A DNA stretch of 64,000 nt, taken from the NCBI RefSeq assembly GCF_016900045.1, contig NZ_JACSNP010000001.1, positions 124,001-188,000 on the forward strand, in the 5' to 3' direction. Below, piece after piece: positions 43,725 to 53,997 of the stretch. Source of the DNA: Fusobacterium mortiferum. Lineage in GTDB: Bacteria; Fusobacteriota; Fusobacteriia; Fusobacteriales; Fusobacteriaceae. The first letter of the stretch is position 1, and every line of letters starts with the position of its first letter. The notes under the pieces were generated by a model. It saw nothing but the letters and a program-made list of their open reading frames with translations. It ran no database searches and was not told where the DNA came from. Position numbers and translations under genes: made by a program.

Positions 43725-43753
43725 TTGAAATTCTCTGTAAATTATTAGATAAT
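43725..43753 (+). promoter_or_regulatory. Promoter of the mutL-lysS block
   Basis: TTGAAA (43725-43730), a 17-base spacer and GATAAT (43748-43753), about 38 bases before the mutL start. Confidence 0.65.
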
Positions 43754-43790
43754 TAAGGGGAACAATAAAATTTTTTAAGGAGGTGAGATT

Positions 43791-45680
43791 TTGGGAAGAA
43801 TAAGAATATTGGATGAATCTGTATCAAATATTATTGCTGCTGGAGAGGTTGTAGAAAATCCAGCAAGTATGATAAAGGAGTTATTGGAGAACTCATTAGA
43901 TGCAGAAAGTAAAAGCATAAGAGTAGAGGTAAAAAATGGTGGAAGAGATGTAGCTATAATAGATGATGGAGTAGGAATGTCTCAAGAGGATATATTGCTT
44001 TCTATTGAAAGACATGCTACAAGTAAAATTTCTAAAAAGGATGATTTATACAATCTATATACCTATGGATTTAGAGGAGAGGCTCTCTCTTCAATAAGTG
44101 CAGTTTCTAAGATGACACTATCTTCTAGGAGTGAAGAGGATGAGGTAGGCTCTCAGATTACAGTTTTAGGTGGAAAGGTTACAAGCTTAAAAGATGTTCA
44201 AAGAAATAGAGGAACAACCATTGAGATAAAAGAACTATTTTTTAATACTCCAGCTAGATTAAAGTTTTTAAGAAAACCAACAACTGAATATATTAATATA
44301 AAGGATATAATAATACAGGAGGCTCTATCTAATCCAGATGTAGCTATAATGCTAATATTAGATGGAAAGGTAAGTATAAAAACTAGTGGAAATGGAATAG
44401 ACAATACCATTGTAGAGATATTTGGTAAAAACGTTCTAAAGAATATGAAGAAGTTTAAATTGGGATATCTAGGAAATGGAGCTATATATAGGAGTACAAA
44501 GGATTCAATATTTACCTTTATAAATAATAGAATGGTAAAATCTAAAATTGTAGAGAATGCAGTAATAGATGGATATTATACAAAACTTATGAAAGGGAAA
44601 TACCCATTTGCTATTATATTTTTAGATGTTAATCCAAGAGATGTAGATGTGAATGTACACCCATCTAAAAAGGTTGTAAAATTTGCTGATGAAGAGGGGA
44701 TATACAACTATGTCCTAAAGGAGATAGAGGAAACCTTTGCTAGAGATGATGATTTTGTATCTCCAACACTTCAAGAGAGAATAGAAAAAGAGGAGAGTAA
44801 ATTTTTAGATTTCTCAGAATTTGAAAAATTTACTCCGATGAAATCTGAACCTCAAAGATTTGAAGAGATGTTAGTAGAAAAAGAGGAGAAAAAGGAGAGT
44901 AAAGTTGAAAGTATCATCTATGAAGATGAGGAGTTAGAGAGTGAAGAGGAGATACTTTCATCTAACTATACTGAAACAGATGATATAATAGATGAGTATC
45001 CTATTCAAGAGATAAAAGAGGAAGAGAGTAATTTTAAAGTAGAGGAGCCTCAAGAGGAAGAGAAAGAGAAGGCTAGTGTTGAAGTAGTTAAGACTCAAAG
45101 AGTTGAAGAGAGAAAGAAAATAGAGTTTAGAGTTATTGGACAGGTGTTTGGAACATTTATTCTAGTAGAGAGAGATGGAATATTTGAAATATATGATCAG
45201 CATATAGTTCACGAAAGAATACTCTATGAAAAATTAAAATCTCAATATTATGGAACAGAGGTAAGTATGCAACAACTTCTAGTTCCAATAAGAGTGATGG
45301 TAGACCCAAGGGAAAGGGAGTTAATATTTGAAGAGGAGGAGAATTTTTCTAAGGCAGGTTTTGAAGTGGATAGATTTTCTGATAATGAGATATTAATAAG
45401 AGCTGTTCCTATGATAGATTTTAGAGATAGTATTGAAAATATATTCAAAAATATTTTAAAGAATATTAAAGAGAATAGAAATGTAGATATAAGAGAGAGT
45501 ATATTGATATCTATGTCTTGCAAGGGGGCGATCAAGGCAAATGAGAGGTTGACATATGAGGAGATGGAGAAGATAGTAGGAGAGCTACATGAGATAGGAG
45601 AGTATACATGTCCACATGGTAGACCAATCATAGTTAAGATAAGTAGAGATGATTTGGAAAAACTTTTTAAAAGAAAGTAG
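43791..45680 (+). CDS. mutL: DNA mismatch repair protein MutL (TTG start)
   Basis: This 629-residue protein couples MutS to downstream repair. The GHKL ATPase motifs are ELLENSLDAES, IIDDGVGMS and GFRGEALSSIS in the first 100 residues. A long acidic linker (about residues 330-440) leads to the C-terminal endonuclease domain with DQHIVHERILYE, matching the DQHA(X)2E(X)4E metal site except A to I, and CPHGRPI. The protein should thus nick DNA, as expected where there is no MutH. The start is TTG, with a very strong AAGGAGGTGA at 43778-43787. Its stop overlaps the rlmH ribosome-binding site. Confidence 0.95.
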   Translation: MGRIRILDESVSNIIAAGEVVENPASMIKELLENSLDAESKSIRVEVKNGGRDVAIIDDGVGMSQEDILLSIERHATSKISKKDDLYNLYTYGFRGEALSSISAVSKMTLSSRSEEDEVGSQITVLGGKVTSLKDVQRNRGTTIEIKELFFNTPARLKFLRKPTTEYINIKDIIIQEALSNPDVAIMLILDGKVSIKTSGNGIDNTIVEIFGKNVLKNMKKFKLGYLGNGAIYRSTKDSIFTFINNRMVKSKIVENAVIDGYYTKLMKGKYPFAIIFLDVNPRDVDVNVHPSKKVVKFADEEGIYNYVLKEIEETFARDDDFVSPTLQERIEKEESKFLDFSEFEKFTPMKSEPQRFEEMLVEKEEKKESKVESIIYEDEELESEEEILSSNYTETDDIIDEYPIQEIKEEESNFKVEEPQEEEKEKASVEVVKTQRVEERKKIEFRVIGQVFGTFILVERDGIFEIYDQHIVHERILYEKLKSQYYGTEVSMQQLLVPIRVMVDPRERELIFEEEENFSKAGFEVDRFSDNEILIRAVPMIDFRDSIENIFKNILKNIKENRNVDIRESILISMSCKGAIKANERLTYEEMEKIVGELHEIGEYTCPHGRPIIVKISRDDLEKLFKRK

Positions 45681-45689
45681 GAGAAAATT

Positions 45690-46157
45690 TTGAATATAAA
45701 TGTTGTGTGTATAGGGAAGGTAAAGGATAAGTATATCTTAGAGGGAATAAATGAGTTCTTGAAAAGAATGCAATCTTTTGCTAAAATGAAGATAGTAGAG
45801 TTAAAAGAAGATGGAAATGATAGTAATAGAAATGTTTCTATTGAGAAAGAGTCCGAGGATATCTTGAAAACACTTGAAAAATTAGGTGGATATAATATAC
45901 TATTAGATATACAAGGAAAAAACTACTCATCAGAGGAGATGGCTACTGAGATAGAGAGATTGACTGTGAATGGAGTCAGTACAATAAACTTTGTGATAGG
46001 TGGTTCATATGGTGTATCTCAAAGAGTAAGAGAGAATAGTCAGATGAGACTTAGTTTTTCAAAGATGACATTTCCACATCAACTTATGAGATTGATACTT
46101 ACTGAACAGATATACAGATGGTTCAGTATAATAAACAATGGAAAATATCATAAATAA
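45690..46157 (+). CDS. rlmH: 23S rRNA pseudouridine-1915 N3-methyltransferase RlmH (TTG start)
   Basis: This 155-residue SPOUT methyltransferase modifies pseudouridine 1915 in the ribosomal decoding region. It shows the knot motif FVIGGSYGVS, the SFSKMTFPHQLMRLILTEQIYRW segment (about residues 119-141) and the invariant YHK at the C-terminus. The start is TTG, with TAGGAG at the mutL stop and the spacer AAAATT. The length matches the family (about 156-159 residues). Confidence 0.95.
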   Translation: MNINVVCIGKVKDKYILEGINEFLKRMQSFAKMKIVELKEDGNDSNRNVSIEKESEDILKTLEKLGGYNILLDIQGKNYSSEEMATEIERLTVNGVSTINFVIGGSYGVSQRVRENSQMRLSFSKMTFPHQLMRLILTEQIYRWFSIINNGKYHK

Positions 46158-46223
46158 AATTAGTTAAAATTTAGATTTGAGGTGGAAAACCTTAAGTCGT
46201 TTAAATATCAAGGAGGAATTTAT

Positions 46224-46565
46224 ATGTATTTACAAGGAGAAACTTTTTATCACGATATAGATGACGAGGAGTTTGAGTTAAGCGTAGTTGAAAATATAAC
46301 TATGAGAGATAAGGAGTATATAATAGCTGAGGACTTAGATGGAGAGCTACATGTTTTTGTATATGATGAAGATGAAGAGGAGATCTATCCATTAGAAGAT
46401 TCAGAGGCTATGGAAGTAATCGAGTATTGGCAAGATGAGTATATGGGTGGAGATGATATCGGAGATTACGAAGATGATGAGTACTACGATAGAGAAGATG
46501 AGGATTATAACGATAGATATGACAATGAAGATTACTATGAAGATGATGAAGAGGATTACTATTAA
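46224..46565 (+). CDS. DUF1292 family acidic protein
   Basis: This 113-residue protein has an N-terminal DUF1292-like domain (LSVVENITMRDKEYIIAED, then VFVYDEDEEEIYPLED) and a very acidic, Tyr-rich C-terminal tail of about 45 residues. The frame opens at a GTG at 46182, but AAGGAGG at 46209-46215 clearly serves the ATG at 46224. The function is unknown; the family is common in Firmicutes beside genes for translation and RNA processing. Its stop overlaps the next ATG by one base. Confidence 0.8.
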   Translation: MYLQGETFYHDIDDEEFELSVVENITMRDKEYIIAEDLDGELHVFVYDEDEEEIYPLEDSEAMEVIEYWQDEYMGGDDIGDYEDDEYYDREDEDYNDRYDNEDYYEDDEEDYY

Positions 46566-46936
46566 TGAAAAAATTTATAATTAAGAATACAGATAGCTAT
46601 GGAGAAAAGAGTTTTGAAGTTGTTAAAGGAACTCTAAGAGTAGAAGAGTCACAAGCTATCTATGAATATGAGAGTAAATTAGGAAGATGTGAAGTAACTG
46701 TTTCAGATAGAAGAGTTATAATCTCAAGAAAAGGTGAAGTATCTGCAATAGTAGATGTAGACCTAGATAGGAAGACTGAGTTTGTATATGTTACAAAGGA
46801 GATGAAGAAACTTTTTCATATTGAAGGGGAGAGTATCCAAAGAGATAGTGAAAATGGAATCATAGAGTTTTCTTATAAGATTTATGAGGGGAATGAGGAG
46901 CTAAATAGAATAACTATAGCCATAAAGGAATATTAG
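46565..46936 (+). CDS. DUF1934 (YwiB-like) family protein
   Basis: This 123-residue protein looks like a small lipocalin-type beta-barrel of the DUF1934/YwiB group: RRVIISRKGEVSAIVDVD, TEFVYVTKEMKKLFHIEGESI and IIEFSYKIYEGNEELNRITI are the recognisable strands. No signal peptide. It starts at TAATG, overlapping the DUF1292 stop, so translation is probably coupled. Function unknown. Confidence 0.7.
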   Translation: MKKFIIKNTDSYGEKSFEVVKGTLRVEESQAIYEYESKLGRCEVTVSDRRVIISRKGEVSAIVDVDLDRKTEFVYVTKEMKKLFHIEGESIQRDSENGIIEFSYKIYEGNEELNRITIAIKEY

Positions 46937-46946
46937 TGGAGGAGAT

Positions 46947-48407
46947 ATGAAAAAAGTCGTGTACTTGTGCTTAGCACTGTTTTTAGCAAGCTGTACAAGT
47001 TTAGAGAATCTAAAAAATGAAACAGCTAAAACAGATAGTAGCACAGAAAAAAATTGGAATATAGGTGGAGAGCTTAAGACTGAAAAAATTATTTTAAATA
47101 CTTCAGCCACAGAGGGTATTCTTTCTGATATTTCAAATAGCTTAAAAAGAGGTTATGTAAAGGAGTATAACACCACATATAGAGATAATTATGAGGTATA
47201 TGTTGGTGATTATGTATCTCTACCATTGGGGATAGGAGAGGACAGTTATAATATGTTTTTTTCTCCATTGGGAACATCTTATGAGTTAGAGATAAAAGAT
47301 GGAAAATTATACTTTAGGAGTATCTATCAAGGTAACTATGAGATAATGATATATTCTGCTGGTTCTTTTAGTAGAAAGATAACAATTATAAATAAGTTAA
47401 AATATGAATTTACAGAGCAAAACAACTATGAGGTAATAGCCCAAAACTATCAAAGTAATAATTTAAAGGGGTTATCTAACAGTGTAGCTGTTCATAGAAT
47501 AGCTTTTCCAAATAGTTTTAGAGATAAAGAGATATCTTTTATGTTAATAGATTTAGCTGGAAAAGATGGAAATACTAAGATAATAAAAGAAGAGATAGAT
47601 TTCTTGCAAAAATATACAAAGCTAGATGAATATGACAAGCTTAATATAGTAAACTCTTTGAAAAAGGTACAGGATAAAAACTTTGAATTGAGCTCATCAC
47701 TACTTGAGTTTGATAGTTCAGCACAAAACTTAAATCAAGAGATAGCAAATCTTATAATGACTAAGGATAATCCTACTCAAGATGAGATAATATTTTTAGA
47801 GAAAGTTTATAGTGTAAACTCAACTCCAGATGAGAATTTGGGAAATTACATCGGAAACTGGTATGTGAAAAATGGAAATGCTCTAAAGGGAGCTGAATAT
47901 CTAAATAAGGGAACTATGGGAAATGTAGGGGAGCTACTACCAGCTTTACCTACAACTAATGGTCAACTTACAGGTAACCTACCAGCTACAGAAAACCTAG
48001 AGGCTAAAAATTATACTCAATATTTGACTTTCTTTGAAGAGGGAAAGAAAAACTTCGAGAAGGAAAACTATGTAGAGGCTGTAATATATTTTGAAAAGGC
48101 TTTAGAGATAGATAAAAATTATATAGAGAAAAAGGACATATATTTTTATCTTGGACAGAGCCATTTTAGAACAGAGAATTATTCAGAAGCTGTAAAAGAT
48201 TATAAAAATTCTCTAAATTTAGAAAAAAATGATGAAAAAAAAGCAGAAATATATTATAATATAGGAATGACATACGATAAGCTTGGAGATAGTGAGCAAG
48301 CTGTAAATTATCTAACTTATGTAAGACAAAACTACAAGAACTCACCTTGGAGTGTAAAGAGTAGTTTATATCTATTACAGCAGATGCAACAATATCCACA
48401 AAATTAA
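46947..48407 (+). CDS. TPR-containing lipoprotein
   Basis: This 486-residue protein has a lipoprotein signal ending LASC with Cys at residue 16, a central region of unknown fold (about residues 60-330), and at least two C-terminal TPR repeats (NYVEAVIYFEKALEIDKNY and NYSEAVKDYKNSLNLEKND, then IYYNIGMTYDKLGDSEQAV). The TPR end resembles BamD/YbgF-like assembly lipoproteins, but the N-terminal two thirds do not match those families, so I give no function. A second lipoprotein or cell-wall scaffold role is plausible. It lies 10 bases after DUF1934 and 37 before lysS. Confidence 0.75.
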   Translation: MKKVVYLCLALFLASCTSLENLKNETAKTDSSTEKNWNIGGELKTEKIILNTSATEGILSDISNSLKRGYVKEYNTTYRDNYEVYVGDYVSLPLGIGEDSYNMFFSPLGTSYELEIKDGKLYFRSIYQGNYEIMIYSAGSFSRKITIINKLKYEFTEQNNYEVIAQNYQSNNLKGLSNSVAVHRIAFPNSFRDKEISFMLIDLAGKDGNTKIIKEEIDFLQKYTKLDEYDKLNIVNSLKKVQDKNFELSSSLLEFDSSAQNLNQEIANLIMTKDNPTQDEIIFLEKVYSVNSTPDENLGNYIGNWYVKNGNALKGAEYLNKGTMGNVGELLPALPTTNGQLTGNLPATENLEAKNYTQYLTFFEEGKKNFEKENYVEAVIYFEKALEIDKNYIEKKDIYFYLGQSHFRTENYSEAVKDYKNSLNLEKNDEKKAEIYYNIGMTYDKLGDSEQAVNYLTYVRQNYKNSPWSVKSSLYLLQQMQQYPQN

Positions 48408-48426
48408 AAATATAAAATAAATATAG

Positions 48427-49926
<1,500 letters not shown>

Positions 49927-49961
49927 TTGTTAGAACTAAATAAAAGATAAAAAAGAATAAA

Positions 49962-50035
49962 AAAAGGAGAAAAATTTACCTATAATATCCTGTTTTATAT
50001 AGGAATGAATAGATAGATTATTCTCCTTTTAACTT
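49962..50035 (+). terminator. Long-stem terminator after lysS
   Basis: AAAAGGAGAA (49962-49971) and TTCTCCTTTT (50021-50030) form a perfect 10-base outer stem. CCTATA (49979-49984) and TATAGG (49998-50003) form an inner one. A T-run ends the right arm. Confidence 0.72.
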
Positions 50036-50110
50036 TTGTATATCACTTATAAGTAACTACTTAGCTACTAAAATATAAAAATTTTAAAGGGTCTGTAGTA
50101 AGGAGAAAAG

Positions 50111-50458
50111 ATGATTAAAGAATTTTTACTGATATTTATTATAAACTACATAGGAGTAATTCTAACAGAGATTTTACATCTACCTATTCCTGGAACTATT
50201 ACAGGGATGTTATTACTGTTTGCGTTACTATATTTTAAGATTTTAAAACTTTCTCATATAGAGAATGCTGGGAACTTTTTACTTTTAAATATGACAATAT
50301 TTTTTCTACCTCCTTCAGTGAATCTGATAGAGAGCTTATATTTATTGAAAACAGGAATATTTAAAATCTTATTTTTAGTGATTTTTTCAACACTATTAAC
50401 TATGGTAGTTACAGCTTGGACTGTACAATATCTTATTGAAAGAGGAGAGAGAAAATAA
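50111..50458 (+). CDS. lrgA: LrgA/CidA family membrane protein
   Basis: This 115-residue protein has four predicted membrane segments and the family motif LPIPGTITGMLLLFALL near the N-terminus, followed by FFLPPSVNLIE. CidA/LrgA proteins were described as holin-like; the LrgAB/PftAB pair has also been shown to carry pyruvate in other bacteria. The stop is shared with the start of the next gene (TAATG), so the two are coupled. Which role applies here cannot be seen. Confidence 0.88.
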   Translation: MIKEFLLIFIINYIGVILTEILHLPIPGTITGMLLLFALLYFKILKLSHIENAGNFLLLNMTIFFLPPSVNLIESLYLLKTGIFKILFLVIFSTLLTMVVTAWTVQYLIERGERK

Positions 50459-51147
50459 TGGAAGGAATAACAAATAATCCACTTTTTGGAGTAATAATAA
50501 GCCTTGTAGCTTTTGAAATAGGAAAATTTATATTTGGTAAAACTAAGTTGGCAATACTTAATCCTCTATTGATAGCAACAGTAATTGTTATGGGGTTTTT
50601 ACATTTTTTTCATATATCAGTTGGAGATTATATGTTAGGAGGAAATCTAATAGTTTTCTTTTTGGCTCCTGCTACAGTTGTACTAGCTATACCACTTTTT
50701 CAACAGGTAGATTTATTGAAAAAACATTTTATCCCAATATTAGGTGGGGGGATAGTAGGGGCTGTAGTGGCTATACTTTCAGTTATAATACTTGGAAAAG
50801 TTTTAGGAATAGATCATCAAATATTAGTATCTTTTATGCCTAAATCAATAACTACACCAATTGGAATAGAGCTTTCAAAGATGTTAGGTGGAATTCCATC
50901 ACTTACAGTTTTTGCAATAGTTATTACAGGAATAACAGGAAATGTGACAGCTCCTTTTATATATTCAATTTTTAAAATAAGAAATCCAATAGCTAGAGGA
51001 TTGGGACTTGGAATATCTAGTCATGCTGTAGGAACAAGTAGAGCTATTGAAATGGGAAAAGTAGAAGGGGCTATGAGTGCACTTTCTATAGTAATAGCTG
51101 GAATACTTACAATAATATTAGCTCCTATATTGAATATGTTCTTATAA
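50458..51147 (+). CDS. lrgB: LrgB/CidB family membrane protein
   Basis: This 229-residue protein has about six to seven membrane segments. Family marks are GDYMLGGNLIVFFLAPATVVLAIPL, FMPKSITTPIGIELSKMLGG and the C-terminal GISSHAVGTSRAIEMGKVEGAMSAL. It pairs with LrgA. No LytTR regulator is adjacent; a Crp/Fnr regulator converges from the other side of a shared terminator. Confidence 0.9.
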   Translation: MEGITNNPLFGVIISLVAFEIGKFIFGKTKLAILNPLLIATVIVMGFLHFFHISVGDYMLGGNLIVFFLAPATVVLAIPLFQQVDLLKKHFIPILGGGIVGAVVAILSVIILGKVLGIDHQILVSFMPKSITTPIGIELSKMLGGIPSLTVFAIVITGITGNVTAPFIYSIFKIRNPIARGLGLGISSHAVGTSRAIEMGKVEGAMSALSIVIAGILTIILAPILNMFL

Positions 51148-51205
51148 AAAAAACTCAGATATTAAATAACCTCTAAAAATTAGAGTAAAAATATCTGAGT
51201 TTTTT
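51148..51205. terminator. Bidirectional terminator between lrgB and the Crp/Fnr gene
   Basis: AAAAAACTCAGATAT (51148-51162) is perfectly complementary to ATATCTGAGTTTTTT (51191-51205), with an inner CTCTAA/TTAGAG hairpin. It exactly fills the gap between the two stop codons. Confidence 0.9.
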
Positions 51206-51886
51206 CTATTTTTCATTAAAGTAGTTAAGAAGCTTATTAGGATCATGTATAGTGAATCTTTTTCTAACAACAGTAATTAATCCTAATTCTGAAAGAACTT
51301 TAACCTGTCTAGAAACAGTTTCTCTTTTAGCTCCTAAAACTTCACTTAGATATGTTATAGAAAGATCAAAATTAATTTCAATTCCTTTATCTGTAATTAC
51401 ACCAAAATCTTGAGCTAGCTTATGAAGTTTCAAAGCAATTTGTTTATCCACAGTGATAGAGTTTGATGTATTCTTTATTTGATGAGACATAACTCTATTT
51501 TTATATATTAATGATTCAATAACTCCCTTAGCTAAAGGATAGCTTTTTTCTAATACTTTTACAAAATCCTCTCTATCTATTTCAAGAAGTTTTGTTGGAG
51601 CAAGGAATTCACAACTAAGTAGAGTTGTATTTTCATATATGATAACCTCGTTTAAAACTACTCCACTACCAAATAGGAAAACAACCTTCTTAGTATTATC
51701 AGGATTTGGTTTATAAAGAGAAGCCACTCCTTCTAAAACAAAATATATAGTATGAATTTTCTCTTTATCAGAGTAAAGTAATTCTCCCTTTTTATACTCT
51801 TTTATCTTAGCAATTGAAGCTAATTCCTTTATTGTTTCTTTGTCAAGATTTTGAAATAACTTTATCTTTGAAAGTTCTTTTTTCAA
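51206..51886 (-). CDS. Crp/Fnr family transcriptional regulator (TTG start)
   Basis: This 226-residue regulator has an N-terminal cyclic-nucleotide-like beta-roll (KKGELLYSDKEKIHTIYFVLEG) and a C-terminal winged helix with ITYLSEVLGAKRETVSRQVKVL as the recognition helix. It lacks the N-terminal Cys cluster of FNR, so no [4Fe-4S] sensing is expected; the ligand is unknown. An ATG at 51901 exists, but GGAGGTGA lies inside that frame and is correctly spaced for the TTG at 51886, which I chose. Regulatory targets are not visible; neighbours are lrgAB and the glucuronate genes. Confidence 0.85.
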   Translation of the reverse strand: MKKELSKIKLFQNLDKETIKELASIAKIKEYKKGELLYSDKEKIHTIYFVLEGVASLYKPNPDNTKKVVFLFGSGVVLNEVIIYENTTLLSCEFLAPTKLLEIDREDFVKVLEKSYPLAKGVIESLIYKNRVMSHQIKNTSNSITVDKQIALKLHKLAQDFGVITDKGIEINFDLSITYLSEVLGAKRETVSRQVKVLSELGLITVVRKRFTIHDPNKLLNYFNEK

Positions 51887-51971
51887 AATTTTCACCTCCA
51901 TAGCATGTTATCTATATTATATAAAAAATAATAGAAATTTACAATTAAAAAAATATAATTTGTTCTAAAAT

Positions 51972-52003
51972 AAAAAAAACTGCCATCTGGGAGGATGGCG
52001 GTT
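51972..52003 (-). terminator. Rho-independent terminator of the eda-kdgK operon
   Basis: Read on the minus strand, AACCGCCATC (52003-51994) pairs with GATGGCAGTT (51987-51978), with one wobble and a 6-base loop, followed by a run of eight T broken only at its end. Confidence 0.85.
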
Positions 52004-52038
52004 CTTTTGTCATATATAATAATTTAAGTTTAGGTGGC

Positions 52039-53076
52039 TTATCTATTCATCTCAGATGTGCTTCCATTATCATGGTCAGCAATGATACTTTCTACAAGAG
52101 AGGCATCAGCACAAGAGATATCTCCAACAATAGTATTTTTTAATACAGAGTTTGCATTTCCATATTTCATAGCTTTTTCAGCTTCGTTGAAGTGTAGTAA
52201 TCCGAATAATACTCCAGCTACATAAGCATCTCCACTTCCAATTCTGTCAACTATTTCAATATTTTCATAAGCTCTTTCAGAATAGAAAGTATCAGCTTTT
52301 CTATCGTATACTAATGATGAGAAATTATGAGATTTTGGAGAATTTACAACTCTTTGAGTAGAAGCTATGAAAGCTAAGTCATACTCTTTTGCAAAAGCTC
52401 TTATTATCTCTTTTAAATCTCCAGTTTTTTCAAACATTTTTCTGAAAGTTTCTTCAGAAGCAAATAGTATATCTACATCTGGAAGAATTTTTTCTATTTC
52501 AACTTTAGCTTCAGGTTCAGACCATAAATTTCTTCTAAAGTTAACATCAAAAGAAACTAGAGCCCCACCTTTTTTAAAATTAGCTATTAAATCCTTTGTA
52601 AGTTGCATTGAAGTTTCACAAAGTCCTAAAGATATTCCACTTGTATGGAAAATTTTTGTTTTTCCATACACTTCAGGATTAACATCATTAACTGTCATTC
52701 TTTGGAATGAAGAGTTTAATCTATCATAAGTTACATTTGGTTTTCTAGGTGAAGAACCATACTCATAATAGTATATTGGCATACGTTTGTATTTACTATC
52801 ATCAAATATTAGAAAATCATCAGCTACTCCGCTTAGAGTCATAGATTTTCTAGCAAATTTACCTAATTCGTTATTAGGTAGAGTAGTTAACATAGCTGTT
52901 TTTTCTCCAAGAGTAGATACAGAGCTAGCTACATTAAACTCTGCTCCTCCCATCTGTTTAGTAAGTAGGTTTCCTTGGATAAGCATCTCGTTATTAAGAG
53001 GAGATAATCTCATTATCATCTCTCCACAACAGATTAATCCAAACTCTTTATCTGGGTAGTTAAATATTTTATTCAT
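52039..53076 (-). CDS. kdgK: 2-keto-3-deoxygluconate kinase (PfkB family)
   Basis: This 345-residue sugar kinase phosphorylates 2-keto-3-deoxygluconate to KDPG. It shows the early GEMIMRLSPLNNEMLIQ and GGAEFNVASSVSTLG, and the catalytic DRIGSGDAYVAGVLFG (Asp base in GSGDA). Identity as KdgK is supported by eda immediately upstream (19 bases) and by the divergent uxaC-uxuA-uxuB operon. A TTG at 53091 keeps the frame open, but GGAGGGAG fits the ATG at 53076. Confidence 0.9.
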   Translation of the reverse strand: MNKIFNYPDKEFGLICCGEMIMRLSPLNNEMLIQGNLLTKQMGGAEFNVASSVSTLGEKTAMLTTLPNNELGKFARKSMTLSGVADDFLIFDDSKYKRMPIYYYEYGSSPRKPNVTYDRLNSSFQRMTVNDVNPEVYGKTKIFHTSGISLGLCETSMQLTKDLIANFKKGGALVSFDVNFRRNLWSEPEAKVEIEKILPDVDILFASEETFRKMFEKTGDLKEIIRAFAKEYDLAFIASTQRVVNSPKSHNFSSLVYDRKADTFYSERAYENIEIVDRIGSGDAYVAGVLFGLLHFNEAEKAMKYGNANSVLKNTIVGDISCADASLVESIIADHDNGSTSEMNR

Positions 53077-53095
53077 TAAATCTCCCTCCAAAATA

Positions 53096-53731
53096 CTATT
53101 TACTTCTAATTTCTAATAATTTTTTTCTGAAAGCTTGAGCAGTTGCTATTATCTCTTCATCAGTTCCAGAAGCTAATTTTCCTCCAGCTCCAACAGCGAT
53201 TACTCCATTTTTGAACCATTCTTCCATATTTTCTAAGCTTACTCCACCAGTAGGCATAATGTTAGCTTGAGGTAATGGAGCTTTTACAGCTTTTACAAAT
53301 GATGGTCCAAAAGCACTTCCAGGGAATAATTTTATGATGTCAGCTCCATATTGCATAGCTGTTGTCATTTCAGTTATAGTCATACATCCAGGCATATATG
53401 GTACTTGGTAAAGGTTACATAATTTAGCTGTTTCCTTATCAAATGCAGGTGAAACAATAAACTCTGCACCAGCTAAAATAGCTATTCTTGCAGTAGCTGC
53501 ATCTAATACTGTTCCAGCTCCTATTACCATTTCATTATTTGTATCTTGCTCTTTAAGAGCTTTTATTACTTCAGTTGCTCCAGGTACTGTATAAGTAACC
53601 TCTATAGCTGGAATTCCACCTTTAGCACAAGCTTTAGAGATTCTTACTCCCTCTGCTACACTCTCTCCTCTTACAACTGCTACTATTCCTATATCAGCAA
53701 GTTTTTCTAAAATTTTCCCTTTTTTTAACAT
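53096..53731 (-). CDS. eda: KDPG/KHG aldolase
   Basis: This 211-residue class I aldolase splits KDPG into pyruvate and glyceraldehyde 3-phosphate. Catalytic residues are E44 in AIEVTYT and the Schiff-base K134 in DIIKLFPGSAFGP. The VIGAGTVLDAAT and FIVSPAFD motifs are conserved. AGGAGG precedes the ATG. First gene of a two-gene minus-strand operon with kdgK. Confidence 0.95.
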   Translation of the reverse strand: MLKKGKILEKLADIGIVAVVRGESVAEGVRISKACAKGGIPAIEVTYTVPGATEVIKALKEQDTNNEMVIGAGTVLDAATARIAILAGAEFIVSPAFDKETAKLCNLYQVPYMPGCMTITEMTTAMQYGADIIKLFPGSAFGPSFVKAVKAPLPQANIMPTGGVSLENMEEWFKNGVIAVGAGGKLASGTDEEIIATAQAFRKKLLEIRSK

Positions 53732-53769
53732 GTTATTTCCTCCTAAACTTAACTTGTTCTTACAATATA

Positions 53770-53798
53770 ACTATATAATAAATAAATGAGAAAAACAA
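53770..53798 (-). promoter_or_regulatory. Promoter of eda-kdgK
   Basis: On the minus strand TTGTTT (53798-53793), a 17-base spacer and TATAGT (53775-53770), about 40 bases before the eda ATG. Confidence 0.6.
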
Positions 53799-53902
53799 CA
53801 TAAGTATAGCGTTAAAAGTTCTGTATATGAAACTATTTTGGAATTATAGAGATTAAAAATCTTAAAATACAAAGTTTTTATAATTTTCAATAAAAAATAA
53901 AA

Positions 53903-53916
53903 TTTCATATATGAAA
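53903..53916. promoter_or_regulatory. 14-base perfect palindrome in the eda/AEC divergent region
   Basis: TTTCATATATGAAA (53903-53916) is a perfect palindrome. An imperfect relative, GTTCTGTATATGAAAC, lies near 53817-53832. They sit between the divergent eda-kdgK and AEC transporter genes and could be operator sites; no regulator gene is adjacent. Confidence 0.4.
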
Positions 53917-53997
53917 AAATATAAAGAGTTATATCTTTGAAAATTGTAAAAAAATTAGTTATAATCTAAATGAATTAGAGAAAAAAGGAGGAAAATT

